Assembly (NCBI GenBank): GCA_965153455.1
Contig: OZ234500.1
Location: 15,065,579-15,129,578, forward strand
Direction of reading: 5' to 3'
DNA from: Sphagnum compactum
Lineage: Eukaryota > Bryophyta > Sphagnopsida > Sphagnales
Length of the DNA stretch: 64,000 nucleotides
Shown: one piece after another, positions 49,476 through 60,850 of the stretch
Numbering within the stretch: the stretch's first letter is position 1
Layout of the letters: each line of letters starts with the position of its first letter
Made by a program: the position numbers and the translations under genes
Notes under the pieces: generated by a model
Told to the model about the DNA's origin: nothing
The model's database searches: none
What the model saw: only the letters and a program-made list of their open reading frames with translations

Positions 49476-50240
49476 CTGCAAAGAAAATAGAAAAGAGTCA
49501 ACACAATTCTTCAAACATCTTTTGAAAATTATTTGACTATACATTAAATTAGATAAATGCAATATACAAATTATAGTAGTTAAATAAAGGCAATAATTAA
49601 TTGAAAATATTAAGTTTAACAAGAAGACAATAATAGATGAATTGGAGAATACCAAATCTATCTTGCATGACTAACAAATGAAGATCTTTCACATGTGTCA
49701 TAGACTTCAAAGTTTCAAAACATACTTCAATAAATAAATATTGTTACATAGTAGGGGGAACTAATGCCAATCAATAAATGTTAACACTAAGAATTGGAGT
49801 CTTTCAAGTTTGGGTTGATTAACTAAGCCATCTAGTTTGGTTCATTTGTATTTCATGACATTTTCCCCAACATTTGGGTCACTAAGGCCTCGAACTCCTA
49901 AGGAATTGGGACACAAACCCAATAAGAATGTCCAAGAGCATTTTAATAATTTGCTTTACGTTGTTGGATCAACACCACACATTGAACTTAACTCATAATC
50001 TATAATGAAAATTCCAATCCTTACAAGTTCAATATATTCTTATTCAATGCCAATTGACAAATTTCCCTTTCACCAATTCTACTTGTTATAACAAGTGAGT
50101 CACCGGCCTAATGTAAGAGGCTATAATGATGACTCCATTTCCTCTTGTTTTAAACATCATTTCATATTGTTTTTATCTAAACAAACAAACTGGAAAGTAG
50201 GCAAAGTGAAAATGTATGATAAGGGAGCTTGTAAATGATT
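49476..50240. other. upstream of the HNL gene; first exon not identified
   Basis: The N-terminal coding exon of the HNL gene should lie here or further up. A minus-strand stretch near 49.66-49.73 kb (ETLKSMTHVKDLHLLVMQD) looks codon-like and ends at a possible GT donor, but it has no clear start or acceptor. I therefore do not call it an exon. Confidence 0.25.
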
Positions 50241-50249
50241 GAGGACATT

Positions 50250-50440
50250 CAGGTACCCTAGTGGCTAAAGGGTATGGTTGTGAAGCTGTTGGTTGGGAGT
50301 TCAAATCTGAACTAGACCTCCTTCTCCTGATGCTTTGTGAGGACAATAAGCTATCGTGGTTGTAAGGGTCAAGGAAAATTGTCAACACACACCCAAACAA
50401 AATAAAAAAAGCAAAGAAAAATCAAACTTCAACATGTAAC
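50250..50440 (+). mobile_element. tRNA-derived SINE
   Basis: Box A TGGCTAAAGGG (50262-50272) fits TRGYNNARNNG at every position and box B GTTCAAATC (50299-50307) fits GWTCRANNC perfectly, 37 bp apart. A non-tRNA body follows and ends in an A-rich tail (ACAAAATAAAAAAAGCAAAG, about 50396-50415). The head cannot fold as a complete tRNA. Flanking duplications were not established. Confidence 0.6.
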
Positions 50441-50666
50441 TTGGGAAAGCCCAAGAAAAAACTATGCAAAGAAAGCTTATCATAAGATTAAGAAGAAGCA
50501 CCACATTGCTGTGCCATCCAGAGCTTGAAGGAGCATTTTCAGTGGGGACCAAAGGTGTCTCAATCACAGCAAGGATCTGCACAACATCTCTCTTTCTTTT
50601 TGGTGGCCCTTGTGAAAGATCAACTCCTTTTCGCTTGAGGCCATATGGATTTCTCATATTTTGCAC
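50382..50666 (-). CDS. unassigned coding-like ORF with a basic nuclear-localisation-like motif
   Basis: The ORF reads MRNPYGLKRKGVDLSQG, then PPKRKRDVVQILAVIETPLV and PTENAPSSSGWHSN, with sensible codon use in its first 50 codons and a hydrophobic tail that is probably intronic. PPKRKRD is a candidate nuclear localisation signal. I do not recognise the family. The 210-bp tandem duplication lies directly upstream on this strand. It could be an exon of a larger gene or a chance ORF. Confidence 0.25.
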   Translation of the reverse strand: MQNMRNPYGLKRKGVDLSQGPPKRKRDVVQILAVIETPLVPTENAPSSSGWHSNVVLLLNLMISFLCIVFSWAFPSYMLKFDFSLLFLFCLGVC

Positions 50667-50720
50667 TACTGAAATTCCTTTTGCTCACTGCTCTCATAAA
50701 TATTTTTCTCTTAACCTTTT

Positions 50721-51133
50721 GCTCTCATAAAACCTGCTACAAATCCTTTGCCATCCCAATAGCATACAAAGGGTATGATGGGTGTCCCTCACATCACAAA
50801 TTCCTGCAAGCTAAGCTGATCTTTCCACTAGATCTCCCCAAAAAACATCAACCCCTTTCCTCTTCACGATCTCCCTGGAATTCTCACACTCTTCTCTTCT
50901 TACTCCTTTTCGACTTTTCTCACATAAGAAGCTCTCATAAAACCTGCTAGAAATCCTCTGCCATCCCAATAGCATACACAGGGTATGATGGGTGTCCCTC
51001 ACATCACAGATTCCCGCAAGCTAAGCTGATCTTTCCACTAGATCTCTCCAAAAAACCTCAACCCCTTTCCTCTTCACGATCTCCCTGGAATTCCCACTCT
51101 GTTCTCTTACTCCTTTTTCGAATTTTCTCACAG
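50721..51133. repeat. 210-bp tandem duplication (two copies)
   Basis: Copy one starts GCTCTCATAAAACCTGCTAC at 50721 and copy two starts GCTCTCATAAAACCTGCTAG at 50931. The bodies match at over 90 percent by eye, including GGGTATGATGGGTGTCCCTC and GATCTTTCCACTAGATCTC. On the minus strand each copy ends an ORF with SREIVKRKGV and DLVERSA. Copy two fades out after TTTTCTCACAG near 51133. Confidence 0.9.
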
Positions 51134-51266
51134 ATGTTTCTTCTTCATTTTCTCCTCCCCCAGAAACTTCGAGAAGGGTTTTGCCGTGACTCTTCAGACT
51201 GTAGCATACGCGCTTTACCGATATCTTGGCCACTGAACAATTCATTACTTTCCTTCTGGAACACAC
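51021..51266 (-). CDS. unassigned coding-like ORF
   Basis: An 81-codon minus-strand ORF contains VSGGGENEEETSVRKFEKG and SREIVKRKGVEVFW; its last part lies in copy two of the 210-bp duplication and recurs in copy one (DVFWGDLVERSA). It is not recognised as a known family. Together with the ORF at 50382-50666 it could be part of one minus-strand gene, but no splice pattern was established. Confidence 0.2.
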   Translation of the reverse strand: MCSRRKVMNCSVAKISVKRVCYSLKSHGKTLLEVSGGGENEEETSVRKFEKGVREQSGNSREIVKRKGVEVFWRDLVERSA

Positions 51267-51829
51267 GTCTCTATTTTCTACTCATAATTGAGGATGGAAT
51301 ATGCAATGTCACCTTGAGACTTGTCAAACACGCTTTACTTTTTCCCTCTGGCCTCCTCCATTCTTATCATCATGACTTTTGTTCTCATCCACACACCGAC
51401 CTTTCTTTTACCAAAAAACTATAGCCAAAAAGCTAAGTCATAAATTTAAATAGTGCTAAAATCAAATGCTTTTTGAGATTCTCAATAGCCAAAATTCAAC
51501 CAAATTCAAAGACAAATCGTCAGATTTCCATACATGGTTTTCAAGTAGGTAGCCAAAAATAAGAGAAATATGTTTAAAATTTTCTAATGCCATATTTAGC
51601 TCATAGCCAAATCTGACTAAATCTTCCTACTGATGATAGCCACTTGGGCTATATCTCAAAACTGACCCAAAAAATTATTGATCCACACGTTTCCTGCTGT
51701 TTGCTGATTTCACTCAGTGCATTATTGAAGCCTTCTGCCAGACGTCATGTTGCAGGCAATGCATGATTAATTGCGCCTTGGTCGAACAGGCCAGGGTCAA
51801 TTGACCCCCTCATTTGGATCATCGTAAGA

Positions 51830-51854
51830 CCCCCCCCCACCCCCCCCCCCCAAA
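51830..51854. repeat. C-rich homopolymer tract
   Basis: More than 20 cytosines, interrupted by a single A, stand immediately before the MITE flank. Such tracts are prone to length errors in assembly. Confidence 0.9.
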
Positions 51855-51903
51855 CCCATTCAAATGGCCATATTAGGCCTCAAAATTTATAGATTTGGAC
51901 TTA

Positions 51904-52315
51904 GGGACCCTGATTTTGTATAGGGAAATGATATTTTTAATATTTAGAATATTTATGAGCAATTTAAATGGGCTTTTCGGCTTTTACCGTGATCCCAATA
52001 CCGGACAGACACCATGTTTGTAATTATATATAAGATATCTTGCAGCAGGTTAGAGTGACTCCTGCTCTGCTCCTGTATTGACGTCGATTTTGCAGTGGTC
52101 ATTTTAACCCCTTTAAAAGCTTTTTTCTATTATGGATTTGGACAGTGATTACTAATGGTCCAGATGTAAAGACATGAATGGTCTTTGAGTGTTTAAAGGG
52201 ACTTTCATGACGTTTGTGGTTGGGAACAGTGATCATTAAACACTATTGTATTTTAACATAAAGGAGTTGTTTACAGTTTTGCGGTGGAGATGCTCTTAGA
52301 CAAAATCAGGGTCCC
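51904..52315. mobile_element. 412-bp Harbinger/Tourist-like MITE
   Basis: Perfect 16-bp terminal inverted repeats GGGACCCTGATTTTGT (51904-51919) and ACAAAATCAGGGTCCC (52300-52315) bound the element. Left flank TTA and right flank TGA are one change from the TTA/TAA duplication of PIF/Harbinger transposons. The right subterminal GAGCATCTCCACC (on the minus strand) recalls Tourist MITEs. There is no ORF inside, so it would need a transposase supplied elsewhere. Confidence 0.75.
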
Positions 52316-52900
52316 TGAATCGACAAACACAGCCTCTAAGAGGCCTTGCTCAAGAAGGTGAGTATACCAGTGTAGGTGCTGGTTCGCCCTGGCCAGTGGC
52401 TATGATTGGAGCAGCCTGCGGGGAGAAGGAAAAGTTACATGGCCGGTCATAGCAAATAAATCCGGAGTGGAAAAACAAAAGAAATTCTGTACAGAGCAGT
52501 GATTTTTCTTGGTGAATTTTCGCACTGTGGCTACAAAGTGTTTTTTGAAGAAATTGGGAAATATTGTTTTAATAGTGTGAATTCGAGAAAAAAATGATCA
52601 AAAATGGGAAAAAACCGACAAAATTTACAAACCACAAAATTGGAAAAAAAAAGGGGGAAAAAAAAAACTGGTACAGAGGTATACATATGTGTGCACTCTA
52701 AATAAAGTATGGAAAAACATGTTGTGAAACTAATGATGTTTTACTGCAAGACCCCTTTTGACTGCTTATGGGGGAAAACCACAATCAGCATATTTGGTAT
52801 CAACTTGATGACTTGGAATTGCTTTTCATAATTAATTATTCGGATCTTACTCAGAATTGTGTTGCTCAATGTGCTTGGATTGTCTCTCTCAGGATTGCAG
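52316..52900. other. no gene seen; short segment shared with 25.3 kb
   Basis: AAGAGGCCTTGCTCAAGAAG and GTGCTGGTTCGCCCTGGCC (52335-52400) resemble 25301-25375 in order and spacing. The rest is A-rich and carries no recognised motif. Confidence 0.35.
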
Positions 52901-52920
52901 TTAAACCTGCAAGTGGAGGA

Positions 52921-53691
52921 CTACGCCTGTCTGAAGCTCTGGGCATCACTTCCGGGTTGCCAAGCCGTGTTATCAATCTCCTCAACACTGATGTTATAAT
53001 CATGATTGGTCTTTGCTTGATCACAAACAGCCAATAGATTGTGCAACAAGTTTGCACCTCTGGCAAACACTCCCTCGTCAGTAGGCTCTGAAGCTCCTTG
53101 ATCTTGTTTCTTTACATAACAATGCTTGGCGGTGGTTGGTCTTTGTGATGATGTGATTTCATTCTTCATGATCCCTCTCATCATCATCATTTCTGACATT
53201 GAATGATGATCAGTCTTAGACTGGAATAGCAGTATCTCCATCTCATTTGTGAATTTCAAATCCTGTCCCTTCTTGTCTCTTGTAGCAATGCAAGGAAAAT
53301 CTTGAACTGCAGCTCTTTCAGCAGCGGCAGGACATTGATCAGTTTTGTTGTTGTGTTGTTGAGAAACCAGATTCGTGGTGTGCCTGTGTGAAAAGAACCA
53401 CTTGGTTCATACATACTCAGCTTTCCTCAATGGTGGCAAATCTAACCCTCTCTTCTTCAATGAGAATTTGATAGCCTTGGACACGACAGTCAAAATGCTC
53501 TGCAACTGCTTGGCTTCCTCCTACGAAAGCCATGGGAAAAAGTTGCACAAGCAAGGTGTACTGCTGTCTCAGGGGTGGAATCTCAAACTGAGCTCTAAAA
53601 TCTGTGTCCACCAGTATCCTCCTCCTGCCAGACTCACCAGCAGCATCTACACTTTCCATGGCTATGTCTCTGTATTCATACTCACTTGAAG
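52921..53691 (-). pseudogene. DUF506 (PDDEXK-like) family gene, last exon, broken
   Basis: After a TTTGATGTCAG acceptor the exon reads SSEYEYRDIAMES, RRRILVDTDFRAQFEI and YTLLVQLFPMAFVGG, the core of plant DUF506 proteins (EYEYIDV, DLDFRSEFEIARPT, LP.VFVG). At 53497 an extra base shifts the frame; in the next frame it continues ILTVVSKAIKFSLKKRGL, DLPPLRKAEYV, which is the family's C-terminal signature. It then meets TGA at 53407-53409 followed by TKWF. The same frame stays open to 52921 (ending SFRQA). DUF506 proteins have no settled biochemical role; a PDDEXK nuclease fold has been proposed. Upstream exons were not found. It is a pseudogene, or holds two assembly errors. Confidence 0.7.
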
Positions 53692-53899
53692 CTGACATCA
53701 AACAAAGACAAAATGGTGTGCGGAAAAAGCATGTCAACATTTCTTGCATATGTATTGTTCTTGTCAAGCTGAACATCTCAAGATACACATTCACATGCAT
53801 AGAACTTCGTGAGATCAATGCTGCAAGATTGATTGATTACAGAGAGATTGATCAATTGCTGAGAGAGATTTTGGCAATGAAAATGGCAAGATGGACATG

Positions 53900-56800
53900 A
53901 ACATTGTTTGTGACACAACAGTGAGCTATGGAGTCAAGCAGCTTCTGACTGCTGCAGGCAGGGTCAGGTTATGATCAGCTTGGAAGCTCAAGGGTTTGCA
54001 AAGATGCAAGAATATTCATGAAGGGAGCAAGAAAGAAAGTTCTTTTGTTTGAAATTCAATTCAATCATTTGTGTCTGCATTGTGCATGTTGAAATAATGC
54101 AAGTCAAGCAATTTGAGACACTCTCTTATGGGGCCTGGCCCAAGTGATTATTGATTGCACTCTAGTTTTAAAGGCTCATCCTAGTAATGGCCAAGTTATC
54201 ATTCCACCTGCAAAGTTTGTGTGCTGCATGATAAGTATTAAAAGCATCCTGAAACTTATCTCTACTTCTAAGATGCAGAAACTGGCAGCAGATGTGGTCC
54301 ATACTGGGACTGCTTTGAAGTCCAGGTTCAGCATTGACAGTTGATGGGACAGAGTTATTAGTCAGGAGAACTGGAGAATACATGCATGGCATCCAAAGCT
54401 CAATGTTCTAAAAGCCTACTTTGGAAGCATTCTCTATATGCCAAAATGAGGATTTGGCTGATGTTGGAACAACTGTTCCTGTATTTGTTCTTCCTGAGCA
54501 TCAAGGAGTCTGGTTGCAGAGCTTTCTTCAATAGCAATGGCTGATCTCTGTTCTCTTTCTGCTCAAAGCACCCTTAGCCCCTGGATAAGACTGTGGTACT
54601 TAATTGCCATGCAAAGGTAGTAGTACTCCCAATTGCTGTTTCACAAAAGGAGATGGCCTGCCTATGGGAAGGGAAGGGAGTATCCAATGCAATGCATTTT
54701 TCTGCTGCAGTTCCAAAGGTTTTCTCTTGTGGGTCTCTCTCCTGAGAAGCTGCAGAACTTGCTTGAATACACTGTGAGGAAGATCAAACAATGTTGGAGT
54801 TGAGGAGGCTGCTTTTGAGTCCATTGCCCCCATCATGGGAACTAGTAATGTCGATGATACACTAAATTCAGAAGATGCAGTGAACACTATCATGGAGCTG
54901 TTCATCAAAAGACATGAGGGGTTTGTGTTGGAAGGTGGGCCTCCACATCTTTTTGTAGGCATCCACAATATTCATGACTATGTCTATAGAGTTAGACATG
55001 AGGTTGGAGCAGCACCTAAGAAACATAATAGGGATGTGCTAAGGTAATGGAGGCAATTGTTCCTGGGACATATTGACAATCAGTTTGCAGGTGATGAATT
55101 GGCTCCCTGTTATGTATGAGGAGCTTTGAAAACATCTGGAGTTCACATTTGCTATGTGGTGCAGTGAATGAGGTGTTTGAGAGGGAAATTGTAGACTGTG
55201 GTGTCCTTGAGATGGGAACATATCAGGTCATCCTTGATATGTCAGAGGAAGGTGCAAGAGCTGGCAGTTGAGTGTCTCCTAGACATTTGAGTGTATGATT
55301 GGATAGATTGCAGATGTTTTCAGGGTCTTATTCAAGAACACTGGAATCCTTCTTAATCTGACTCCAAATGGTATAGGGCCAGGGACCTTCATTGCCCTAT
55401 TTCAAAGCCCATTGTCGCTTCCATTAGGGGTTTGATGCCAAGTTAGATGTGTGAGAGAGTCTCCATGCAGTTTCAGGTGGGACCTAAATGTCTTGTTTCC
55501 CATTTCTTGATATCCTTCATATGTGTTTGTGCAGCTGCAAAGTTTGCAATGTGTGGTGTATGTAAGAGAGCAAGTTGGAAAACGGCATGCTGATACCCTC
55601 TAGTTTAGCAAATATCAACATGCAAACCTCTTTATGCTGAGAAACTGGATATCTTAAAAGCCTTAATTGACTTAGTCAGGTCACTGATAGAGAACCAAAA
55701 TGGCCAGACTTTTGTGTGATGTTTGTGCAATGCCCTTGAACCCAGGCCACAGCAAGGTGTTGGGCTTGAGTCATTCAGAATGTGTCATACTTGGTTTGCT
55801 GATGGGTGGTGTCATTTCTTCTTGCACTTGTGACTCCATACTGAAGATTTTAAGTTTTATCACTCCATCTGTAGAAGTTGCATGGGCCCAGATTGGTCTA
55901 TAGACTGTAAATTGCTGAGACTAGAAGTTTATTGCAAATGTTGTAATGTTGCTGGATAACTATTCTTAATGACATTATGCTGTCAAAGCAGGAGAAATAT
56001 TTTGTAGTTGTACACAGATGTAGCTTGCCAGATACACATAGTATATGCTGTTAGAGCAGTCGTGCAGGTTCAGGGTAGGTCATTGCTGCAACTTGGAAGA
56101 ATCTGCAGATTGGATTTGTGATGGGCCTTGTAACCTGTTTCCACTGGCCAAAGATTTTGATGTGTGGACAATGGTCCTTAGTTGAGGTGGAAGCATGGCA
56201 GTGTTGATGAAAACAAAAAAAGCGGTGACATGAAGCTGACAGGTTCCCATACATGTTTGACAGTAAGAGCAATGTTTTGTCATCAAGCTTGGTCCAACGA
56301 CCGACTCTCAAGATGCAATACTGTTGGATGACAGCTTGCCAAGAAACAGGCATGGGAATGATTTCTCGGTGACATCAAACTTGCAAGCTTATGCTCTTCA
56401 ACACAAAATCTTCAGTTATAGGACTATTTGACCAATTCTTAGATTCTTTGAGAACTGCAGTTATATATCAGAATTGGTTCTTAGATTTTTGAGAACCGTG
56501 TTTATATATCAGAACTGGTTCTTTGAAACATGGATCCTGCTTGGAAGCCTCAATCACCCAGCAACAGCAGAGTTGTCTATTACTCCATTGCTATGACCTT
56601 TCACTCTGCACCCAAACCCACATAAGAAAGCAATTGTATGGTGCACAAAACACTCTGTGGCAGCCATTCCATTTTGCAAAACACCCATGTCTGGGTTTCC
56701 ATGTATGGCTGGCTCTCCCACTAGTATAGTGGATTCTGTAATTCCCTTTGTATAGGTGGGAGACTGGAGCTGCATCATGTTTTATGCTGGGTGAAGGCCT

Positions 56801-57800
56801 GGCAGCAGAGCATTACACCTGCAAACCTTGGGGTCTGGCAGGGCATTACACCTGCAAAGTGATGCCCTGGTGCCAGGGCTTTACCCTATACATAAAACAT
56901 TGTCTGCTTTGCCCACCTAGGTATGAAAATTAGTCTACTGTGCCTTCTTGTATGTGAAACATGACTACTCTCACAACATGATCAAGGTGACAAAGGAGCA
57001 GGTCAAAAATTTGTACTAGGTGAATAATAGCTTCACAGCACCCCTTTTACTAGCAATCAAATACCTGCAGCCATAAACTCTCCATTCAGATAGAATGTAT
57101 TCACTTTGCTTCACAATCACATATTCTTCAAAGCCTTCAGTTGCCATGAAGTCGAATCCACTAATTTCACCCAGCTTTCAGTCTCACATCACTAGGCTAA
57201 GGGAAATGTGTACCATGAAATCACAATTCATTCTCCAATTTGACAAGATGCGAGCATAAACCCTTCAAAGGATTGCAACACATACGATCAAGAGTCAATA
57301 CTTGTCTATCATTTAGAAATTGTGATTTATGGCCTCTCAATTCAGCCAAAATCAAAGCCTAATCCATTTGAGCCTTAAGTAACCAAACATATGACAATCA
57401 GGTAAACCAAACTCCAAAGATAGAGCATGCAAACGCTCCAAAACTTGTTGCTATTACTTGATGCAAACTTGCTTGGTGATCCCCAATTCTAAACAAACCT
57501 CAAAAGTTCACTATAGACCTTGAAACGCCCTTGCCACCATGACAACCACAAATTGCAAAAGTAATGCACCCTTCCCACTTCCTTCCCGAGTCTATAGTGA
57601 CTGGCATTTGGCCTGAGCAACGAGCACAACATACAAGATGGATGGTGCAAAACACTCGTTTGGTTGAACTATTTTCTTGTCCCATAGCTCAGTTCACAGT
57701 GGTAAAAACTATTTTCTTCTTTTTTGTTTATTTTCCCTTTACCAAGATATTTCTTCTTTTATTTCTTCACCATTTTACCTTTAGTTAAATTCTTTTTTAG
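53900..57800. other. gene-like, GC-richer stretch without an assignable gene
   Basis: Base composition resembles the E2 and Lhcb5 surroundings, and several codon-like segments occur. The + strand ORF 54835-55047 contains DAVNTIMELFIKRHEGFV and LFVGIHNIHDYVYRVRHEV. The + strand ORF 55700-55903 contains GLSHSECVILGLLMGG. The minus strand near 57.06-57.2 kb reads GFDFMATEGFEEYVIV. None is recognised and frames break often. A decayed gene, long UTRs or non-coding transcripts are all possible. Confidence 0.3.
56431..56525. repeat. 41-bp tandem repeat, about two and a half copies
   Basis: AGAACTGCAGTTATATATCA at 56451 recurs as AGAACCGTGTTTATATATCA at 56492, each followed by GAATTGGTTCTTAGA or GAACTGGTTCTTTGA. 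A half copy precedes them. Confidence 0.8.
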
Positions 57801-60384
57801 CTAGCTTTTGTTTTGAACTCTTGCTAGTTTTGTTTTTCAACTAGGTTTTTCTTTGAACTTTCATTAAGGTAATTAAGTTGATTTTAGTACACTTAAGTGC
57901 TTAGGGTAGTTTAGATCCAAGGAGAGGGATTTTTTTTTTTTGGTGTCCACGAAGATGTTGAACCCCTCTTCTTGGCACATTTGAGGCACTAAAAATTGCC
58001 AAGAACGGATTAAAAATGAGAAAGTTATGGCCCCCAAAGTAGGGGGGTCAAAAACTCAAAACAACAAACCACAACCAGTTCTTGAACACCTAAAAACTTT
58101 CTTTTATGTTGTTCTATTATTGTTATTGTTCCAAGATTATTTGTAGAACTGAAGGTGGTGCTCCTAAAACAATTTAAATCATTAAAATGGAAAAAAATTG
58201 AAAAAGTTATGAGCTTTGAAAAAAGGAGGGTTCTACATAATTTTTTTTAAAAACATGTTTTGTAAATATGAAAGTTTTTTTCTTCAACTCTCATTGGTTT
58301 TTCTTCTTTTCCAACTCCAAAATAAACATTTGGGCAAATGGAGCTAAACTTATGAACCTTTTCAACGATCAATGCAAGTAAGGTTTTGATTGTGTTTGTT
58401 TTAGTGAACTACTTTCAACTAAGTTTCAACCATATAATTTCTCCTATATTTTGATTGGGTTCAACTAGATTTCAATTAAGTTTCAACTATGTTTGTCGAC
58501 TATGTACAAGGTAAGCCCATGATTTGTGCCATTTTTATTCATTATTTAGTTCTAATTTTTCCAAATTTCAAAGTGTTTTTTTTTTTGGTCAAACTTCTTT
58601 ATTTTTGAATAGTAAATGATGATTTTTTATTGTTTTTTAATGTGTGCAACTAATGCACAATCCTTTTCTTGATTCATTATAACTTAAATTCTTATTAAGT
58701 TTTCTCATTTTTAACAACTTTCATTTTTTAAATTCAAAAATGCAGGGTGCAACTATGAACAAGTCAAAAAACATGTTCCAACAAGACAATAATCCAATTA
58801 AGCATGCCAACAACAAGTTCACGCCATCAGTGCATAAACATAGGACAACCACCTTATAGGAGAGTCATTTCAGTGTTCCAATAAATGTTTGATTAATAAC
58901 ATTAACATCTTCGATATGTAGATGGGACCATTTCCTACATGGGCACAATGTTTCATTGCATAATTTTCAAATTATAATAGGTTTTGCATTCTTAATTGAT
59001 AATGTGTAGGTAGACTATGCTTTTATTATGGTTTGATTTTCTTTAGTTAATTTGAACTAGGTATATTATCCCCACAATCTAACTTTAGTAGTTTTACAAT
59101 TGTGAATGTAATTTGTGTAGACTTGTAATCTCAACTACATTTCAACTAATTTATAATAATTTGATTTATTTTAAACATATTTTCAACTTCTTTTCAACTT
59201 GCTTTCAACTACCTTATAGTTGATCTCTTTATTTTGGTTCGACTTCACATATGTTGGATGACCTATAAACAACAAGATGCCATGTGCCATGCAAGTGTGT
59301 AACATAAGTGTCCACATGGCACAATATCATATGCTGACATTTTCAATAAATCAATAATTTCAAGATTTTGAGACCATACACTTGGCACACATCAAATAAT
59401 TTAGTTTGATGGTGGACCACGAATGCCCATGTGACACATGTCAATGTTCATTGTTTATAATATAATTGAATAATAATCAAAATTTTAAAATTCCATGCCT
59501 TTTTTTAATGACATGACACGTGCCAATGTTACATTGGTTGTAATATAGTTGAAAAATAGTCATAATTCCAATTCCACACCCCCAAATGACATAATTGAAA
59601 AATGAGGTTTTTCTCCTAGTGTGCCCAAAAGTAAAAGGGGGATACTAATGGATTATTATAACACAAACAAAACATATGTTGTTGGGAAGTTGATTCCAAG
59701 AAAATTATAGAGAGTTGAGATATGTTGTTTGATGAGACCTTTATAATGAGTCCAACATGAAATGGAGATGGTCAAATAATAAAAGAAATTATCGACAAAA
59801 CAACTGACCTTGGTCAGATTATAGGATCAAATGTTGGATTTGAAGGGCATGCACAAGGAGTGGGAGTAGTGCTACCAATTGCACCTAATCAATTTCAAGA
59901 TGAACTTGATAGTTTAGCAATGCCAAGTGATCCAAGAAGAAGGTGAGTCTTCACTTAATCTTAATCATTTTTGTGGATGACAATATGACATGCAACGTTA
60001 AAGAAGATTCCATTGAACACATTTTGTCCTTCATGAATGATGTTTTCCAAATCACAATAGGCTATCCAAAAGTGTGTGTCGGATTACATGTCATTTGAGT
60101 GAGAGAAGAGTGTGTGATTCACATTAACTAAACTTGATACATTCTTTTTAAGTTGAAGAAGTATGGATATGAAATTGTAATTTAGTGGTTATATTTGCCC
60201 ACCCTAATAATGTATTTGATTTAATCTTTATACATTGGAGATGGAAGCACAGAAGATTAGTCATCTTTCCCTTACAAAAGGGATCGTTGGGAGCTTACAC
60301 TTTAAACAATTGGGCACAAGGTTTGACATTTTGTTTGTAGTTGCGCATGTAGCCAAGTTTAGCAAAAGCTCACGAATGTAGCAT
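57801..60384. other. AT-rich repeat DNA, no gene seen; CACTA-like right end at 59621
   Basis: TTCAACTA-type words recur between 58.4 and 59.25 kb. A terminus-like GGTTTTTCTCCTAGTG ends at 59621. No matching left end with equal 3-bp flanks was found. The part after 59.63 kb may be the interior of the copia remnant that follows. Confidence 0.3.
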
Positions 60385-60850
60385 ATTATGGTGTTGAAAC
60401 ATGTTTTACATTCTTATTGTGATGCAAATTTTGCCATGGATTTGAATGATCGAAAGTTTCAATCTAGCTTTCTACTTATGCTCACATGGCATGGGGTTCA
60501 TGGAAGCAAGATTGCAATGTGGGGAACACCACAAAAGTTGAATATATTGTCGCACATGCAACAATCAATGAGATCATTTGGATGCATAAATTGTTGGGTG
60601 ATTTTGGATACGGACAAATAGCTTTGACTAAGTTGTGGAACGACAACCAAATTACAATTTGATTAGTGCAAAAGAATTCTATTGACACACCAAACACCTT
60701 GACATTATATACCACAACATCAAGGAGAAATATGACAATTGTGAGATTACTATGGCCTACATCAATATTGAAAACTAGCTTGCCAACATTTTGACGAAAG
60801 CTTTGCCTTGTGATCATTTTGAGCATCTTTGCAATATGATTAAGATGAGT
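60385..60850 (+). pseudogene. Ty1/copia RNase H remnant
   Basis: Broken + strand frames give SYCDANFAMDLNDRKFQSS, the opening of copia RNase H (YCDADFAGDLDDRKS). Then come KVEYIVAHATINEIIWMHKL, LLGDFGYGQIAL and LWNDNQITI, and near the end ILTKALPCDHFEH. In order these match the RNase H end of the copia polyprotein. Frameshifts and stops are frequent. The upstream pol domains are not recognisable, and the 3' LTR should follow about 60.9 kb but was not delimited. Confidence 0.75.

Noticed and set aside
50255-50330. Functional tRNA gene
   Set aside because: Boxes A and B are present, but the sequence does not form a complete cloverleaf with an acceptor stem, and it ends in an A-rich tail as SINEs do.
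57987-59621. Complete CACTA element from CACTAAAAATTGCC to CTCCTAGTG
   Set aside because: The left end is weak and the flanking trinucleotides (AGG and TGC) do not match, so only the right end was recorded.
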